A stretch of DNA of 64,000 nt from Opitutaceae bacterium EW11. Lineage in GTDB: Bacteria > Verrucomicrobiota > Verrucomicrobiia > Opitutales > Opitutaceae. Below are positions 16,622 to 25,841 of this stretch, piece by piece. Where the stretch lies: positions 434,001 through 498,000 of the forward strand of contig QAYY01000013.1 in NCBI GenBank assembly GCA_003054665.1. The letters run 5' to 3'. Below the pieces are notes generated by a model that worked only from the letters and a program-made list of their open reading frames with translations, searched no databases and was not told the DNA's origin. The position numbers were made by a program, and so were the translations under genes. Within the stretch, counting starts at the first letter, position 1. Every line of letters begins with the position of its first letter.

Positions 16622-19519
16622 ATGAAACACTCCCGTTGGCTTCCTTCCTCCCCGAGCCGCCAGCTCGCCTTTGCGGTCGCAACGCTCCTTCTCACAGTCG
16701 CCGCAAGGGCGGCGGATGCGATAGACCTCTCAGGAAAATGGCGCTTCGCGCTGGACGCGTCGAATCGCGGAATCTCGGAGCGCTGGCAGGGCCGAGATCT
16801 CACCGGAGCGATCGCCTTGCCGGGCTCGGTGCAACAGGCGCGGATCGGCGATCCCGTTACCCCGTCGACCTCGTGGACCGGCTCGATCGTGAACCGGGCG
16901 TACTTCACCGCGCCGGAGTACGAACGCTACCGCCAGCCGGGGAACGTGAAGGTGCCGTTCTGGCTGCAACCGGAGACGCACTATGCGGGGGCGGTTTGGT
17001 ACCAGCGAGAGGTGGAGATCCCGTCCGTCTGGCAGGGACGCCGCGTGTTTGTCTTCCTCGAACGGCCGCATTGGAAGGCGACGGTCTGGTTGGACGAACG
17101 CGAACTCGGCTCAGCGGACTCGCTGGCAGCGGGGCATCGCTTCGAGCTTGGGGCCGGCGCCGCCCCAGGCAGACACCGGCTGACTCTTCGGATCGACAAC
17201 ACGTTCGATCCCGACATCGGTGAGAACTCGCACAGCATGTCCGATCACACGCAGGGCAATTGGAACGGCGTGGTGGGCCGGATCGAGCTCGGCGCCACGG
17301 CGCCCGTCTGGATGGACGATCTGCAGGTGTATCCGAATCTCGCGACGCGAACGATGCTCGTGAAAGGGCGCGTCGCTCGTCTGGGAGAATTGCCGTTGCC
17401 CGCGGAGGTGGAACTCGTGTCCACCGCGACCAAGGGCGGTGCGAAAGCCCGCGTGCAGCCCGATGGGCAGTTCTCCATCACGCTCCCGCTCAAGAACGAC
17501 GCGGCGCTTTGGGACGAGTTCAACCCGGCTCTCCAGCGGCTTACCGCGAAGCTTCCGGGGGAAAACGGCGACGTGCGCGAGCTGACGTTCGGCCTGCGCG
17601 ACTTTCACCCGGTCGGCCGGCAGCTGACGATCAATGGCCGTCCCGTGTTTCTGCGCGGCACGCTCGATTGCGCGGCGTATCCACGGACCGGGCACCCTCC
17701 GACGGACGCGGCCACATGGCGCACGATCCTGAGCGCGGTCAAGAGCCACGGTCTGAACCATGTCCGCTTCCATTCGTGGTGTCCTCCGGAGGCCGCGTTC
17801 GCGATGGCGGATGAACTCGGCGTCTACCTCCAGGTGGAAGTCTGCTCCTGGCCCAATCAGTCGACCACGCTCGGCGATGGAAAACCCGTGGACGCTTGGC
17901 TGAAGCGCGAGACGACGGAGATTCTCCGCGCGTACGGCAATCATCCGTCGTTCGTGATGCTTGCCGCTGGAAACGAACCGGGTGGACAGCATTTCAGCGC
18001 GTGGCTTTCGGATTGGCTGATGGAGACGAAGAAATCCGATCCACGGCGCATCTACACCTCGGCCTCAGGCTGGCCCGAACTGGCGGAGAACGATTATCAC
18101 GTCACGCCGGAGCCCCGGATTCAGCATTGGGGCGAGGGACTCAATTCGCGGATCAACCGCTTCCCGCCGGAAACGAGAACCGACTATGGCGATTTCATTC
18201 GAGAGCGTACGGTCCCGGTCGTCTCCCACGAGATCGGCCAGTGGTGCGTGTATCCGAATTTCGCTGAGATGCCGAAGTACACCGGCTACCTGAAGCCGAA
18301 GAACTTCGAGATCTTCCGCGAGACGCTCGCCGAACACGGGATGGCGGACCAGGCGCAGGCGTTTCTCCAGGCGTCCGGAAAGCTCCAGACGCTCTGCTAC
18401 AAGGAGGACATCGAGTCGGCGCTCCGCACCCCGGAGATGGGCGGCTTCCAGCTTCTCGGGCTCAGCGATTTCCCCGGCCAGGGCACCGCGCTCGTCGGCG
18501 TGCTGGACACGTTTTGGGAGGGAAAAGGCTACGTCACCGCGGCCGAGTTTGCTCGGTTCTGCGGCCCGACGGTTCCGTTGGTGCGTCTCGACAAGCGGGT
18601 CTTCACGGCGGATGAGCACCTCGTCGGCGACGCGGAGGTGGCGCATTTCGGTCCCTCTGCGCTCGAAGCCCAGGCCGGATGGGAGCTGCGGAACGACGGA
18701 GGGCAGGTTGTCGCGCGGGGTACGTTCGGCTCCCGGCACATTGGGGTGGGCGAGCGCAATGGGCTGGGGCGAATCGATTTGGCTCTCGGTGGACTGCCCG
18801 CACCCGCGCGCTACAAGTTGTCCGTTTCGTTGATCCCCTCTGCAGCCGGTGAAAGCCACGAGACCTCCGCCGCGAAAACTCCGGCAGCGAAAACCGCGGG
18901 GTGGGAGAACGACTGGGATATCTGGGTTTATCCTTCGCCTGAGAAGGTGTCCCTGCGGCCCTCGGAAAACGTCCTCCTGGCGAAAACGCTCGATTCGGCG
19001 GCGCTCGCCCGACTCGAGCAAGGCGGTGCCGTGGTCCTGATGCTTTCGCCGGGTGCCGTCGCCTCCGACAAGGCACGCGGCCCCATCGCGCTCGGTTTCT
19101 CCAGCATCTTCTGGAACACCAATTGGACGAACGGCCAGGCCCCGCACACGCTCGGCATCCTCTGCGACCCGAAACATCCGGCCCTGGCCTCGTTTCCCAC
19201 CGACGGCTGGAGCAATTGGCAGTGGTGGTATCCGGTTTCTCATGCCGCGCCGATGATTCTGGACGGTTTGCCGAAACGCCTGGTGCCGATCGTCCAGGTG
19301 ATCGACGACTGGGTGACGAACCGCAAGTTGGCCCTGGTCTTCGAGGCCAAGTGCGGGCGCGGCAGACTGCTTGTCACCAGCATCGATCTCGAGGCCTCCG
19401 TGCTCGATCCCGTGCGCCGTCAGCTGAGATCGAGCCTGCTCGCGTACGCGGCGAGCGATTCGTTCCGTCCGTCCGTCGAGCTTGCGCCGGAAGAGGTCCG
19501 CAGTCTCGTGTCGCCCTGA
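16622..19519 (+). CDS. Exported GH2-family glycoside hydrolase
   Basis: 965 residues with a signal peptide (about 1-31, ending ARAA). An N-terminal jelly-roll sugar-binding domain runs to about 225, then an Ig-like beta-sandwich to about 330. The TIM barrel starts near 'GRQLTINGRPVFLRGTLDC'. The acid/base is Glu452 in AAGNEPGG and the likely nucleophile is Glu537 in VVSHEIGQW. A long beta-rich C-terminus (about 650-965) is unusual and resembles parts of GH2 proteins that act on plant oligosaccharides. Activity could be beta-galactosidase, beta-mannosidase or beta-glucuronidase; the sequence does not settle this. The sugar transporter gene starts only 25 bases later, implying an export-hydrolyse-import operon. 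Confidence 0.88.
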   Translation: MKHSRWLPSSPSRQLAFAVATLLLTVAARAADAIDLSGKWRFALDASNRGISERWQGRDLTGAIALPGSVQQARIGDPVTPSTSWTGSIVNRAYFTAPEYERYRQPGNVKVPFWLQPETHYAGAVWYQREVEIPSVWQGRRVFVFLERPHWKATVWLDERELGSADSLAAGHRFELGAGAAPGRHRLTLRIDNTFDPDIGENSHSMSDHTQGNWNGVVGRIELGATAPVWMDDLQVYPNLATRTMLVKGRVARLGELPLPAEVELVSTATKGGAKARVQPDGQFSITLPLKNDAALWDEFNPALQRLTAKLPGENGDVRELTFGLRDFHPVGRQLTINGRPVFLRGTLDCAAYPRTGHPPTDAATWRTILSAVKSHGLNHVRFHSWCPPEAAFAMADELGVYLQVEVCSWPNQSTTLGDGKPVDAWLKRETTEILRAYGNHPSFVMLAAGNEPGGQHFSAWLSDWLMETKKSDPRRIYTSASGWPELAENDYHVTPEPRIQHWGEGLNSRINRFPPETRTDYGDFIRERTVPVVSHEIGQWCVYPNFAEMPKYTGYLKPKNFEIFRETLAEHGMADQAQAFLQASGKLQTLCYKEDIESALRTPEMGGFQLLGLSDFPGQGTALVGVLDTFWEGKGYVTAAEFARFCGPTVPLVRLDKRVFTADEHLVGDAEVAHFGPSALEAQAGWELRNDGGQVVARGTFGSRHIGVGERNGLGRIDLALGGLPAPARYKLSVSLIPSAAGESHETSAAKTPAAKTAGWENDWDIWVYPSPEKVSLRPSENVLLAKTLDSAALARLEQGGAVVLMLSPGAVASDKARGPIALGFSSIFWNTNWTNGQAPHTLGILCDPKHPALASFPTDGWSNWQWWYPVSHAAPMILDGLPKRLVPIVQVIDDWVTNRKLALVFEAKCGRGRLLVTSIDLEASVLDPVRRQLRSSLLAYAASDSFRPSVELAPEEVRSLVSP

Positions 19520-19544
19520 GCCGAAAACCGATTCGCCCCCCGCC

Positions 19545-20958
19545 ATGCTCGCTTCCGCCCCCCAGGACTCCGCGAATCCAATCCGTGGTTACAACAAGAG
19601 CTACGTCTGGACGATTTCTCTCATCGCCGCGCTTGGAGGCCTGCTCTTCGGGTACGACTGGGTCGTGATCGGCGGAGCGAAGCCGTTCTACGAAAAGTTC
19701 TTTCAACTGACGGATCCCGACGCCCAGGGCTGGGCGATGAGCTGCGCGCTGGTGGGTTCGCTCATTGGGGCGTCGCTGTCCGGCATCGCGAGCGATCGCT
19801 GGGGGCGGAAACGGCTTCTCGTCGTCGCGGCGTTTCTTTTTGCCATCTCGTCCGTGGCGACCGGCCTGGCGGGTTCGTTCGGAGCATTCATCGCGTGGCG
19901 GATCGTCGGCGGCTCGGCCATCGGACTGGCTTCCAACATTTCGCCTTTGTACATCGCGGAGATCGCTCCGGCGGAGATGCGCGGCCGGCTCGTATCCATC
20001 AATCAATTCACGATCGTCGTCGGCATCCTGCTCGCGCAGATCGTCAACTGGCTCATCGCGGAACCCGTCGCGCCGGGAGCGACGGCGCAGCAGATTCTCG
20101 AATCGTGGAATGGCCAGCATGGATGGAGGTGGATGTTCGGCGTCACGGCGGTGCCATCGGTGCTTTTCCTCATCGGTTCGTTCGTGGTCCCCGAGAGCCC
20201 GCGTTGGCTGGTGAAAAACGGACAGGCCTCGGCGGCGTCGCGTGTCTTGCGGCGGATCTCGGGCGAAGCCGGTGGCGAGCGGGCGCTCAGTGCCATCGAG
20301 CAGACCCTCGCCGGCCCGCAGGAGAAGATCCAGTGGGCGGCGCTGCGCGAGCCGAAGATGCTGCGACTGCTCGGCCTGGGCATCGTGCTCGCCGTGTTTC
20401 AGCAGTGGTGCGGGATCAACGTCGTCTTCAACTACGCCGAGGAGATCTTTTCCGCGGCGGGCTATTCCGTCTCGGACATTCTCTTCAACATCGTCGTCAC
20501 GGGCTCGGTGAACCTCGTCTTCACGCTGGTTGCGTTCGGAACGGTGGACCGTCTTGGGCGTCGGGCTCTCATGCTTTTCGGCTCAGCCAGCCTCTGCGTG
20601 ATCTACGTCGCGCTTGGAAGTTCGTACGCGATGCACAGCCAGGGGCTCCACGTGCTGCTGCTCGTGCTCGCCGCGATCGGGTGTTATGCGATGTCGCTCG
20701 CTCCGGTGACCTGGGTGGTGATTTTCCGAGATCTTTCCGAACCGGGTGCGCGGCGTGGCGATGTCCATCGCGGTCGGATTCCTCTGGGTGGCCTGCTTTG
20801 TCCTCACGTTCACGTTTCCGATCCTGAACCGAAAGCTGGGCGCCTCGGGCACGTTCTGGATTTACGCCGCGGTTTGTGCGCTCGGCTTTGTCTTCATCCT
20901 TTTCCGGCTCCCGGAAACGAAGGGAAAGACGCTCGAGGAACTCGAGGCGGGCAAGTGA
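19545..20958 (+). pseudogene. MFS sugar:H+ symporter broken by a one-base frameshift
   Basis: The reading frame from ATG at 19,545 encodes a sugar-porter MFS protein with its family signatures (GLLFGYDWVVIGGA, DRWGRKR, PESPRWL, QQWCGINVVFNYA, DRLGRR). It is intact for about 394 residues. At the TTTT run 20,722-20,725 one extra T throws it out of frame. Removing a T restores the expected WVVISEIFPNRVRGVAMS motif and joins the frame to 20,958, ending PETKGKTLEELEAGK. The repaired protein would have 470 residues and 12 membrane segments, the normal size. As it stands, the frame runs on to 21,035 with a nonsense tail and lacks the last two to three helices. It may be a recent mutation or a homopolymer sequencing error. 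It follows the GH2 gene directly. Confidence 0.88.
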
Positions 20959-21009
20959 CCGCCCGCCGGCGATGGCGCGTCAGACGCCGAAGAACTCCAG
21001 CGGTCGCTG

Positions 21010-21426
21010 TCAGCGGACGAGATGCCGCTCGCTGACGTAGCGTTCGAGCCGGTCCTCGAGATCGCCTGTCGCCTCGTAGTATTCCTTCTCCAGATCGTCG
21101 AACGTCAGTTTTGCGCTGGGCGAAAGCGTGCGAAGAGCTCGAGTGCGTTCGGCCTTGGTCGACGGGACGCCTCCAGGGCCGAAAACCGAGTTGGCGCGCT
21201 CGGCGATTTCCGCCCGGCGGTCGGACCCGACCGCTCGGAAGGCGGTGGGGGCGTAAGGCGCGAGGTCTCCCTCCTGCGAGGAGAAGAAGTGCTCGAAACC
21301 GCCGTTGGCGACTCTCGATTCGAAACACCAGATGCAGGCGAGTGTTTTCTCCTCTTCGCTCAGCTGCGCGAAGCCGACCACGCGCTTGTGGTCCAGAGCC
21401 CGTTGCATGGCGAGGTCCGCATTCAT
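21010..21426 (-). CDS. DMP19-like (DUF4375-type) protein
   Basis: 138 residues from ATG at 21,426; a GTG at 21,459 would add 11 residues. The core 'CIWCFESRVANGGFEHFFSSQEGDLAPYAPTAFRAVG' has the family's 'evnNGGfxqff.n..g' pattern followed by an alpha-helical segment with 'AEIAERANSVFGPGG'. The prototype DMP19 is a Neisseria DNA-mimic that binds a transcription factor, but most relatives have no known role. The protein is acidic in its C-terminal helix, which would suit DNA mimicry. It is transcribed convergently with the broken sugar transporter. Confidence 0.75.
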   Translation of the reverse strand: MNADLAMQRALDHKRVVGFAQLSEEEKTLACIWCFESRVANGGFEHFFSSQEGDLAPYAPTAFRAVGSDRRAEIAERANSVFGPGGVPSTKAERTRALRTLSPSAKLTFDDLEKEYYEATGDLEDRLERYVSERHLVR

Positions 21427-21555
21427 GTTATCCGCTTCGTTCGCCGTGAATCTATGCACGGGAGTGCGGTTCGCAAACGCGGCGATTGACGGTCAACGCT
21501 GGGCTCAACCGCGTGATTCCCTGAGGCGAACCTTCTCGTCTGCGCAGGTTCGGAG

Positions 21556-22605
21556 CTAAGCCTTGCTGAAGTCGCGCATCCGTGAGGAAGCGGCCCGGCG
21601 CTGGAGGGTGCGGACAACCGCGAAGGCGCCGACTCCGCCGGCGGCGAGCAGTCCCGCCGTCAACGCAGGGTGCATCGACGCCTCGGTGTAGAAGCTCCGC
21701 CGCATGACGTGGCCCGGCTGATCGCCGCGCTCCCGGCCGCCGAAACCGGGCTCGCGGAGGGTGCCTGACGGATTCCGGGCCCGTTCGTAGCGCTTCTGTT
21801 GCCTCATCATCATCGGACCGGCTACTCGGTCCATCGTCCTCGGCGCGATGCGGGAGAAGGCGCTCATCGCCTTGGCGCTGCTCCCGATGAAGAGGTCGCG
21901 CACCGCGTGCGTGGCGGCGTGGAGGATTGCCCGTGCGACTTCGTCGGGCGTGTACACCGGCGGAGCGTGCTTTGGCTCCTCCTGCAGGTAGTTTTTCGCG
22001 TGCTGCGGATACGGCGTGTCGATTGCCCCCGGCTTGATCAAGGTGACCGAGACCGGCACCGATTCGGCGTCGAGTTCGATCCGCAGGGCGTCGGTGAAAC
22101 CCTTCACGGCGTGTTTGCTCGCCGAATACATGCCTTGCAGCGCGATGGCGGTGTCCGAAGCGACGCTTCCCAGATTGACCAGCGCGCCGCCGTGCTGCTT
22201 GAGGTGCCGGACTGCGACCAAGGAGCCGTGGACGGTGCCCCAGAAGTTCGTTTCGAACAGCTGGCGGGAATCCTCTTCGCTGACTTCTTCCAAGCGGCCG
22301 TAGATCGAGACGCCGGCGTTGTTCACCCACGTGTCGAAGCCGCCAAACCGCTCGATGGCGGTGTCGGCGACGCGCTGCAGATCGTCCCGCCGGGAAACGT
22401 CGGCCGCGACGCAGAGGGCCTTCCCGAGGTGGGCGCCCTGGTTCAATTCGGAGCAGATGGAGTCGAGCGCCTGGCCGTCGCGTGCGGCGAGCACCACGTT
22501 GGCTCCTCGACCGACGGCGAGCCGTGCGGTGGCGAGACCGATGCCGCTCGAGGCTCCGGTGAGGACGATCGTCTGATGCTGGATGGGTTTGAAGGAAGGT
22601 TTCAT
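21556..22605 (-). CDS. Short-chain dehydrogenase/reductase with C-terminal extension
   Basis: 349 residues. The open frame continues far upstream, but the SDR fold begins at MKPSFKPIQHQTIVLTGASSGIG (ATG at 22,605). Motifs: cofactor site TGASSGIG, AARD after beta-2 (Arg suggests NADPH), NNAG, the catalytic Ser in LVNLGSVAS and YSASKHA (catalytic Tyr and Lys). The first 250 residues are a classical SDR. The last 100 residues are less usual: 'RSFYTEASMHPALTAGLLAAGGVGAFAVVRTLQRR' contains a hydrophobic segment that could anchor the enzyme in the membrane. Substrate unknown. It is divergent from the arginase-like gene. Confidence 0.87.
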   Translation of the reverse strand: MKPSFKPIQHQTIVLTGASSGIGLATARLAVGRGANVVLAARDGQALDSICSELNQGAHLGKALCVAADVSRRDDLQRVADTAIERFGGFDTWVNNAGVSIYGRLEEVSEEDSRQLFETNFWGTVHGSLVAVRHLKQHGGALVNLGSVASDTAIALQGMYSASKHAVKGFTDALRIELDAESVPVSVTLIKPGAIDTPYPQHAKNYLQEEPKHAPPVYTPDEVARAILHAATHAVRDLFIGSSAKAMSAFSRIAPRTMDRVAGPMMMRQQKRYERARNPSGTLREPGFGGRERGDQPGHVMRRSFYTEASMHPALTAGLLAAGGVGAFAVVRTLQRRAASSRMRDFSKA

Positions 22606-22886
22606 GGATCGGGTCTTTCTGTGAGTGTCGTTTCCTGCTGCGGCGCGAAATGCCCAGGCGCCGGTTTTGGGGCTCTCGTATTCCGTACCGGTAGCGCGAG
22701 ACACATCCGGTTTCCATGGGTGGATTTCCCGAAGCCGGCTTGGCAGCGGGGACAAGGACGGCATGGGGCTGCACGCGGAGGCGGCGACTATTCCGTGCGG
22801 CGTTTTCACCCGAATCTGGCCGCGGCGGAAGAGCAGAGTACCCCGGCCAGTTGCATTCACCGAGAAGCCGGAAATCTTGGGCCAGC

Positions 22887-23807
22887 ATGAAGGTGGACCT
22901 GATTGAGGCGCGGACGAATTTGGGACTGCGACCGGACGACCGCGGCAAATTGCCGGGCACACGGGCAGCGTCGCGCGTCCTCCTGGACGCGGGGCTTGCC
23001 CGAACCTGGGCGGTCCGCCGCCATCTCGTGCTTGACGCGCCCGCCTACGATCGTGAGCCGCAGCGGGAGACGCGTATCCGAAACGGGCAGTCGATCCGCA
23101 CCTACGGCATGCAGCTGTGCGAAGCGGTGCGCGAGGCGCTGAATGCAGGCGCGTTCCCGGTCGTGCTCGGCGGAGACTGCAGCAATCTGATGGGCTGCCT
23201 TGCGGGGTTGCGGCAGGCCGGGGGCCGCGGATTGGTCCATCTCGACGGTCACGGCGATTTTCTTCATCCGGGCAACTACGACACCGCCTCGCGCCTGGGC
23301 TCGGCAGCCGGAATGGATCTCGCGTTGGCAACCGGCCGAGGCGAACCGCTCCTGACTCTCTGGCCGGGAGTCGTGGGCCCGCTGGTTGAGGATGCCGACG
23401 TCGTTCAACTCGGCGAACGGGAGCGCGAGGCGTACGCCGAGGTGTACCGTGAGATGATCGAGAGCCCGATGTACCAGCGCACGGTGCAGGAGATTCTCGC
23501 AGCCGGTGTCCCCGCTGCGCTCGAGCAGGTGCTTGTGCGCCTGGACGAGCGGGGCCTCGAGCGCGCCTGGCTCCACCTGGATCTCGACGTGCTCGATGCT
23601 GCCGTGATGGGCGCGGTGGATTCGCCCGGATCTCCCGGTCTCGACTTTGCGGGATGGCAGGCGCTGGTCTCCGGCCTTCTTGCGAGCGGTCGCATCGCCG
23701 GCGCGACCATCGCGATCTACGATCCCGATCTCGACCCCGGTCACCATTGCGCGCCGCAGATTGTGGAGGCGATCGAGTCGTGTCTCGGTCGCTGGCTCGA
23801 GTCATAG
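22887..23807 (+). CDS. Arginase/agmatinase-superfamily protein with an altered metal site
   Basis: 306 residues from ATG at 22,887; the frame is open upstream but lacks similarity there. Metal-site motifs of the ureohydrolase family are in order: VVLGGDCSNL (residues 93-102, where the usual His of GGDHS is Cys98), DGHGDF (Asp120, His122, Asp124; usually DAHxD) and HLDLDVLD (Asp232 and Asp234). Four of the five or six usual Mn ligands are thus kept, with Cys in place of the first His. GGDC variants are known among bacterial arginase-like proteins, so it may still be active. It could hydrolyse a guanidino compound such as arginine, agmatine or formimidoylglutamate; no nearby pathway gene narrows this. 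Confidence 0.85.
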   Translation: MKVDLIEARTNLGLRPDDRGKLPGTRAASRVLLDAGLARTWAVRRHLVLDAPAYDREPQRETRIRNGQSIRTYGMQLCEAVREALNAGAFPVVLGGDCSNLMGCLAGLRQAGGRGLVHLDGHGDFLHPGNYDTASRLGSAAGMDLALATGRGEPLLTLWPGVVGPLVEDADVVQLGEREREAYAEVYREMIESPMYQRTVQEILAAGVPAALEQVLVRLDERGLERAWLHLDLDVLDAAVMGAVDSPGSPGLDFAGWQALVSGLLASGRIAGATIAIYDPDLDPGHHCAPQIVEAIESCLGRWLES

Positions 23808-24049
23808 CGGAAGCGAGGCCGCCTCCACATGCCGGAAGCGGGGCCTACGGAATCTCGAACCGGTATCCGCCAGGTCTTGCTGCTGACGCCGGGGCGCGAG
23901 CTTCCGCGGCGCGTGCTCGGACGACGGAGCGCGCTGGCTCCGGGAGCCGTGCACTCGACGCCGACAGCGGCCTCTGCGGAAAACGCCCAGAGCAGGTTTC
24001 CTGGGCCAGCGGATTGCGGAAACCCCCGCCTTCGTTTCTCTCTCAGCCT

Positions 24050-25084
24050 ATGCGAAAACGCGTTCGAAGCGGTCGCCGCGGGACATCGGTGTCCCACGGG
24101 ATCCTGCTCACAGTGGATAATGCGCCGTTGCGGCGGACGGCTTGGGCGCGCCTGCAGGAGGTGAGAAGACGGCTGACGAAAGCGACGGCGGATTTGCACC
24201 GCCACGAAAACGAGGACACGCCGGCGTATGTGCGCTGGACCTACGCCACGTGCCCGGCGATGATTTCAGAGGTACGCGAGTTGTACGCACGGATACAGTC
24301 GCTGGCGTCGCTCATCACGAGGGTGGAAGACTACGCGTTCCGTACCGGGCGTTCTCCTGAGTCGGTCTGGCAGCAATACAAAGGCGAACCTCCGGAGCTC
24401 GAAGAAGAGGACGACGATGCGTTTTCCATACGGCCCGGCGGGGAACTGGACGACGAGATTGAGATGCTGGCGACGGAGTTCGACGAGGAGTTCGGGCACA
24501 AGAAAGAAAGGGAGAGCGACGAACCCCCCGACGCTGCGCGCTCGCGCTCGGTCGGAACGCACGTCCACCGACGGAGCGACTTGGGCTCCGATTCCGAGAC
24601 AGGGCAATCGGCCCGCGACATCTATCGTCGGCTTGTGCAACAGCTGCATCCGGATCGGGGCGGCGAATGGACTGCCCGGCGGCAGGCGCTTTGGCACGAA
24701 GTGCAGCAGGCTTGGGAGGCCCGCGACGCCGATTGGCTGGCCCGCCTCGAGGCGGAGCACGAAATCGAAACGGACACGCTCACCGTCGAGAGCGCGCTCG
24801 GGCGACTCTATGCCGCGATCCGCGAGATCGAAGGTGCGCGTCGCGACGCGGAGCGGAAACTTCGCCAGTACCGGAAAACGCCTGCGTGGCGGTTCACGCT
24901 TCGGGAGCGGAAGCCGGCTGACGCGGTGGACCTGGCCGATCAGCTGCGTTCGGATCGAGAACACGCGCAGCTGCACCTGAAATACCTCGAGCAAACGCTG
25001 GCGCGCTGGAGCCGCCCGGTCGGCCAAGCGCGAGCCAAACGGAAGGCCGACGGATTCCGGTCGGTCCTTTTTGAACTCGGCTGA
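24050..25084 (+). CDS. DnaJ-like protein with an internal J domain
   Basis: 344 residues from ATG at 24,050; the frame opens further upstream, overlapping the arginase gene, but that part looks non-coding. Residues 15-110 are helical with Arg/Glu-rich coiled-coil character. An acidic linker (about 115-155) follows. The J-like core at about 190-235, 'ARDIYRRLVQQLHPDRGGEWTARRQALWHEVQQAWEARD', contains the HPD motif that stimulates Hsp70 ATPase. The C-terminal 110 residues are another charged helical region. The internal position of the J domain and the lack of Gly/Phe and zinc-finger domains make it a type III J protein. Hsp70 partner and clients are unknown. Confidence 0.72.
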   Translation: MRKRVRSGRRGTSVSHGILLTVDNAPLRRTAWARLQEVRRRLTKATADLHRHENEDTPAYVRWTYATCPAMISEVRELYARIQSLASLITRVEDYAFRTGRSPESVWQQYKGEPPELEEEDDDAFSIRPGGELDDEIEMLATEFDEEFGHKKERESDEPPDAARSRSVGTHVHRRSDLGSDSETGQSARDIYRRLVQQLHPDRGGEWTARRQALWHEVQQAWEARDADWLARLEAEHEIETDTLTVESALGRLYAAIREIEGARRDAERKLRQYRKTPAWRFTLRERKPADAVDLADQLRSDREHAQLHLKYLEQTLARWSRPVGQARAKRKADGFRSVLFELG

Positions 25085-25167
25085 CGAAGGCCCAGGGCAC
25101 GCCTCTCGCGCGACCGGCGAATAACCGGAAGCGGGGGATCGTCGCACCTCTCCCGCGGCGATTCGCT

Positions 25168-25377
25168 TCAGCTTTCCGTGGAAGGCACCGAGTCGGCCGA
25201 GGGCGAATACGCGGAGAGAAACTGCATCAGCCCCGCGGTGTAGAGGCGGCGACGCCGAGACTCCTCACGGGTGGCGTCTGCCGCCGGCGGTGGGAACGGC
25301 GTTTCGTCGTGGCAAACGTGCGGAGAACCTGGTTCGTCCGCGAGGACTGTCGTAGGCGGAAAGAAAAGGGCACGCAT
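25168..25377 (-). CDS. Small hypothetical protein
   Basis: 69 residues, ATG at 25,377. It is Pro-rich at the N-terminus and ends with an amphipathic 'RRRRLYTAGLMQFLSAYSPSAD'. Third codon positions are mostly G or C like the real genes around it, but no ribosome site is visible and I recognise no family. It lies alone on the minus strand between the J-domain gene and the sigma-factor operon, and may not be real. Confidence 0.3.
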   Translation of the reverse strand: MRALFFPPTTVLADEPGSPHVCHDETPFPPPAADATREESRRRRLYTAGLMQFLSAYSPSADSVPSTES

Positions 25378-25451
25378 CGTACTTGAAGGGTTCGGGTGAC
25401 TACTCCGGCCCTCCGCAACGGGAGCGGAGGGCCGGGTTGCGGTCCGGTGCT

Positions 25452-25838
25452 TCAGGCGCCGGGAGATTTTGTCGGCGCATCCGGCCGGGCCGGCGGTTCA
25501 TCCATCCAGGGCGGGCGTGGCCATTCGCCGAACCGATGGCGCATTCTTTCGCGCATTTTCTCGCGTTCCTCGGGAGTCATGCAGGCCCATTTCCGGGCCA
25601 TCATGCGTTCTTTCCAAGGGGGGCCGAAGCCGCGTCCTTTTCCGGGGAAACCCCCGAAGAGCACCTTGCAAAGCACGAGCAGGCCGAGCGCCTGCCAGTA
25701 AGTGACGGCTTTGACCGGCACGATATCGACGAGCACGCCGTTCCAGAGGGCGTAGACGACGTAGGTGAACAGGGCGAGGAAGCCCACGATCGCGAACGGG
25801 ATGAAGAAGAAGGCCTTTCGGCACGGATGCGTATTCAT
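25452..25838 (-). CDS. Small membrane protein downstream of the ECF sigma gene
   Basis: 128 residues. There are two hydrophobic helices (about residues 9-37 and 47-65) followed by a basic cytoplasmic tail containing 'CMTPEEREKMRERMRHRFGEW' and a Pro-rich end. It begins 3 bases after the stop codon of the sigma gene, so the two form one operon. The gene next to an ECF sigma factor often encodes its membrane partner or anti-sigma factor. Here the protein is not like known anti-sigma families; the 'MTPEERE' helix recalls metal- or stress-sensing periplasmic proteins such as Spy/CnrX, but the topology is unsure. Confidence 0.75.
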   Translation of the reverse strand: MNTHPCRKAFFFIPFAIVGFLALFTYVVYALWNGVLVDIVPVKAVTYWQALGLLVLCKVLFGGFPGKGRGFGPPWKERMMARKWACMTPEEREKMRERMRHRFGEWPRPPWMDEPPARPDAPTKSPGA

Positions 25839-25841
25839 GGT

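Noticed and set aside
20722-20725. Programmed ribosomal frameshift in the sugar transporter
   Set aside because: Reaching the downstream frame would need a +1 shift at TTTT-C. No stop codon, strong hairpin or internal Shine-Dalgarno site stimulates it, and sugar porters are not known to use one. Mutation or sequencing error is simpler.
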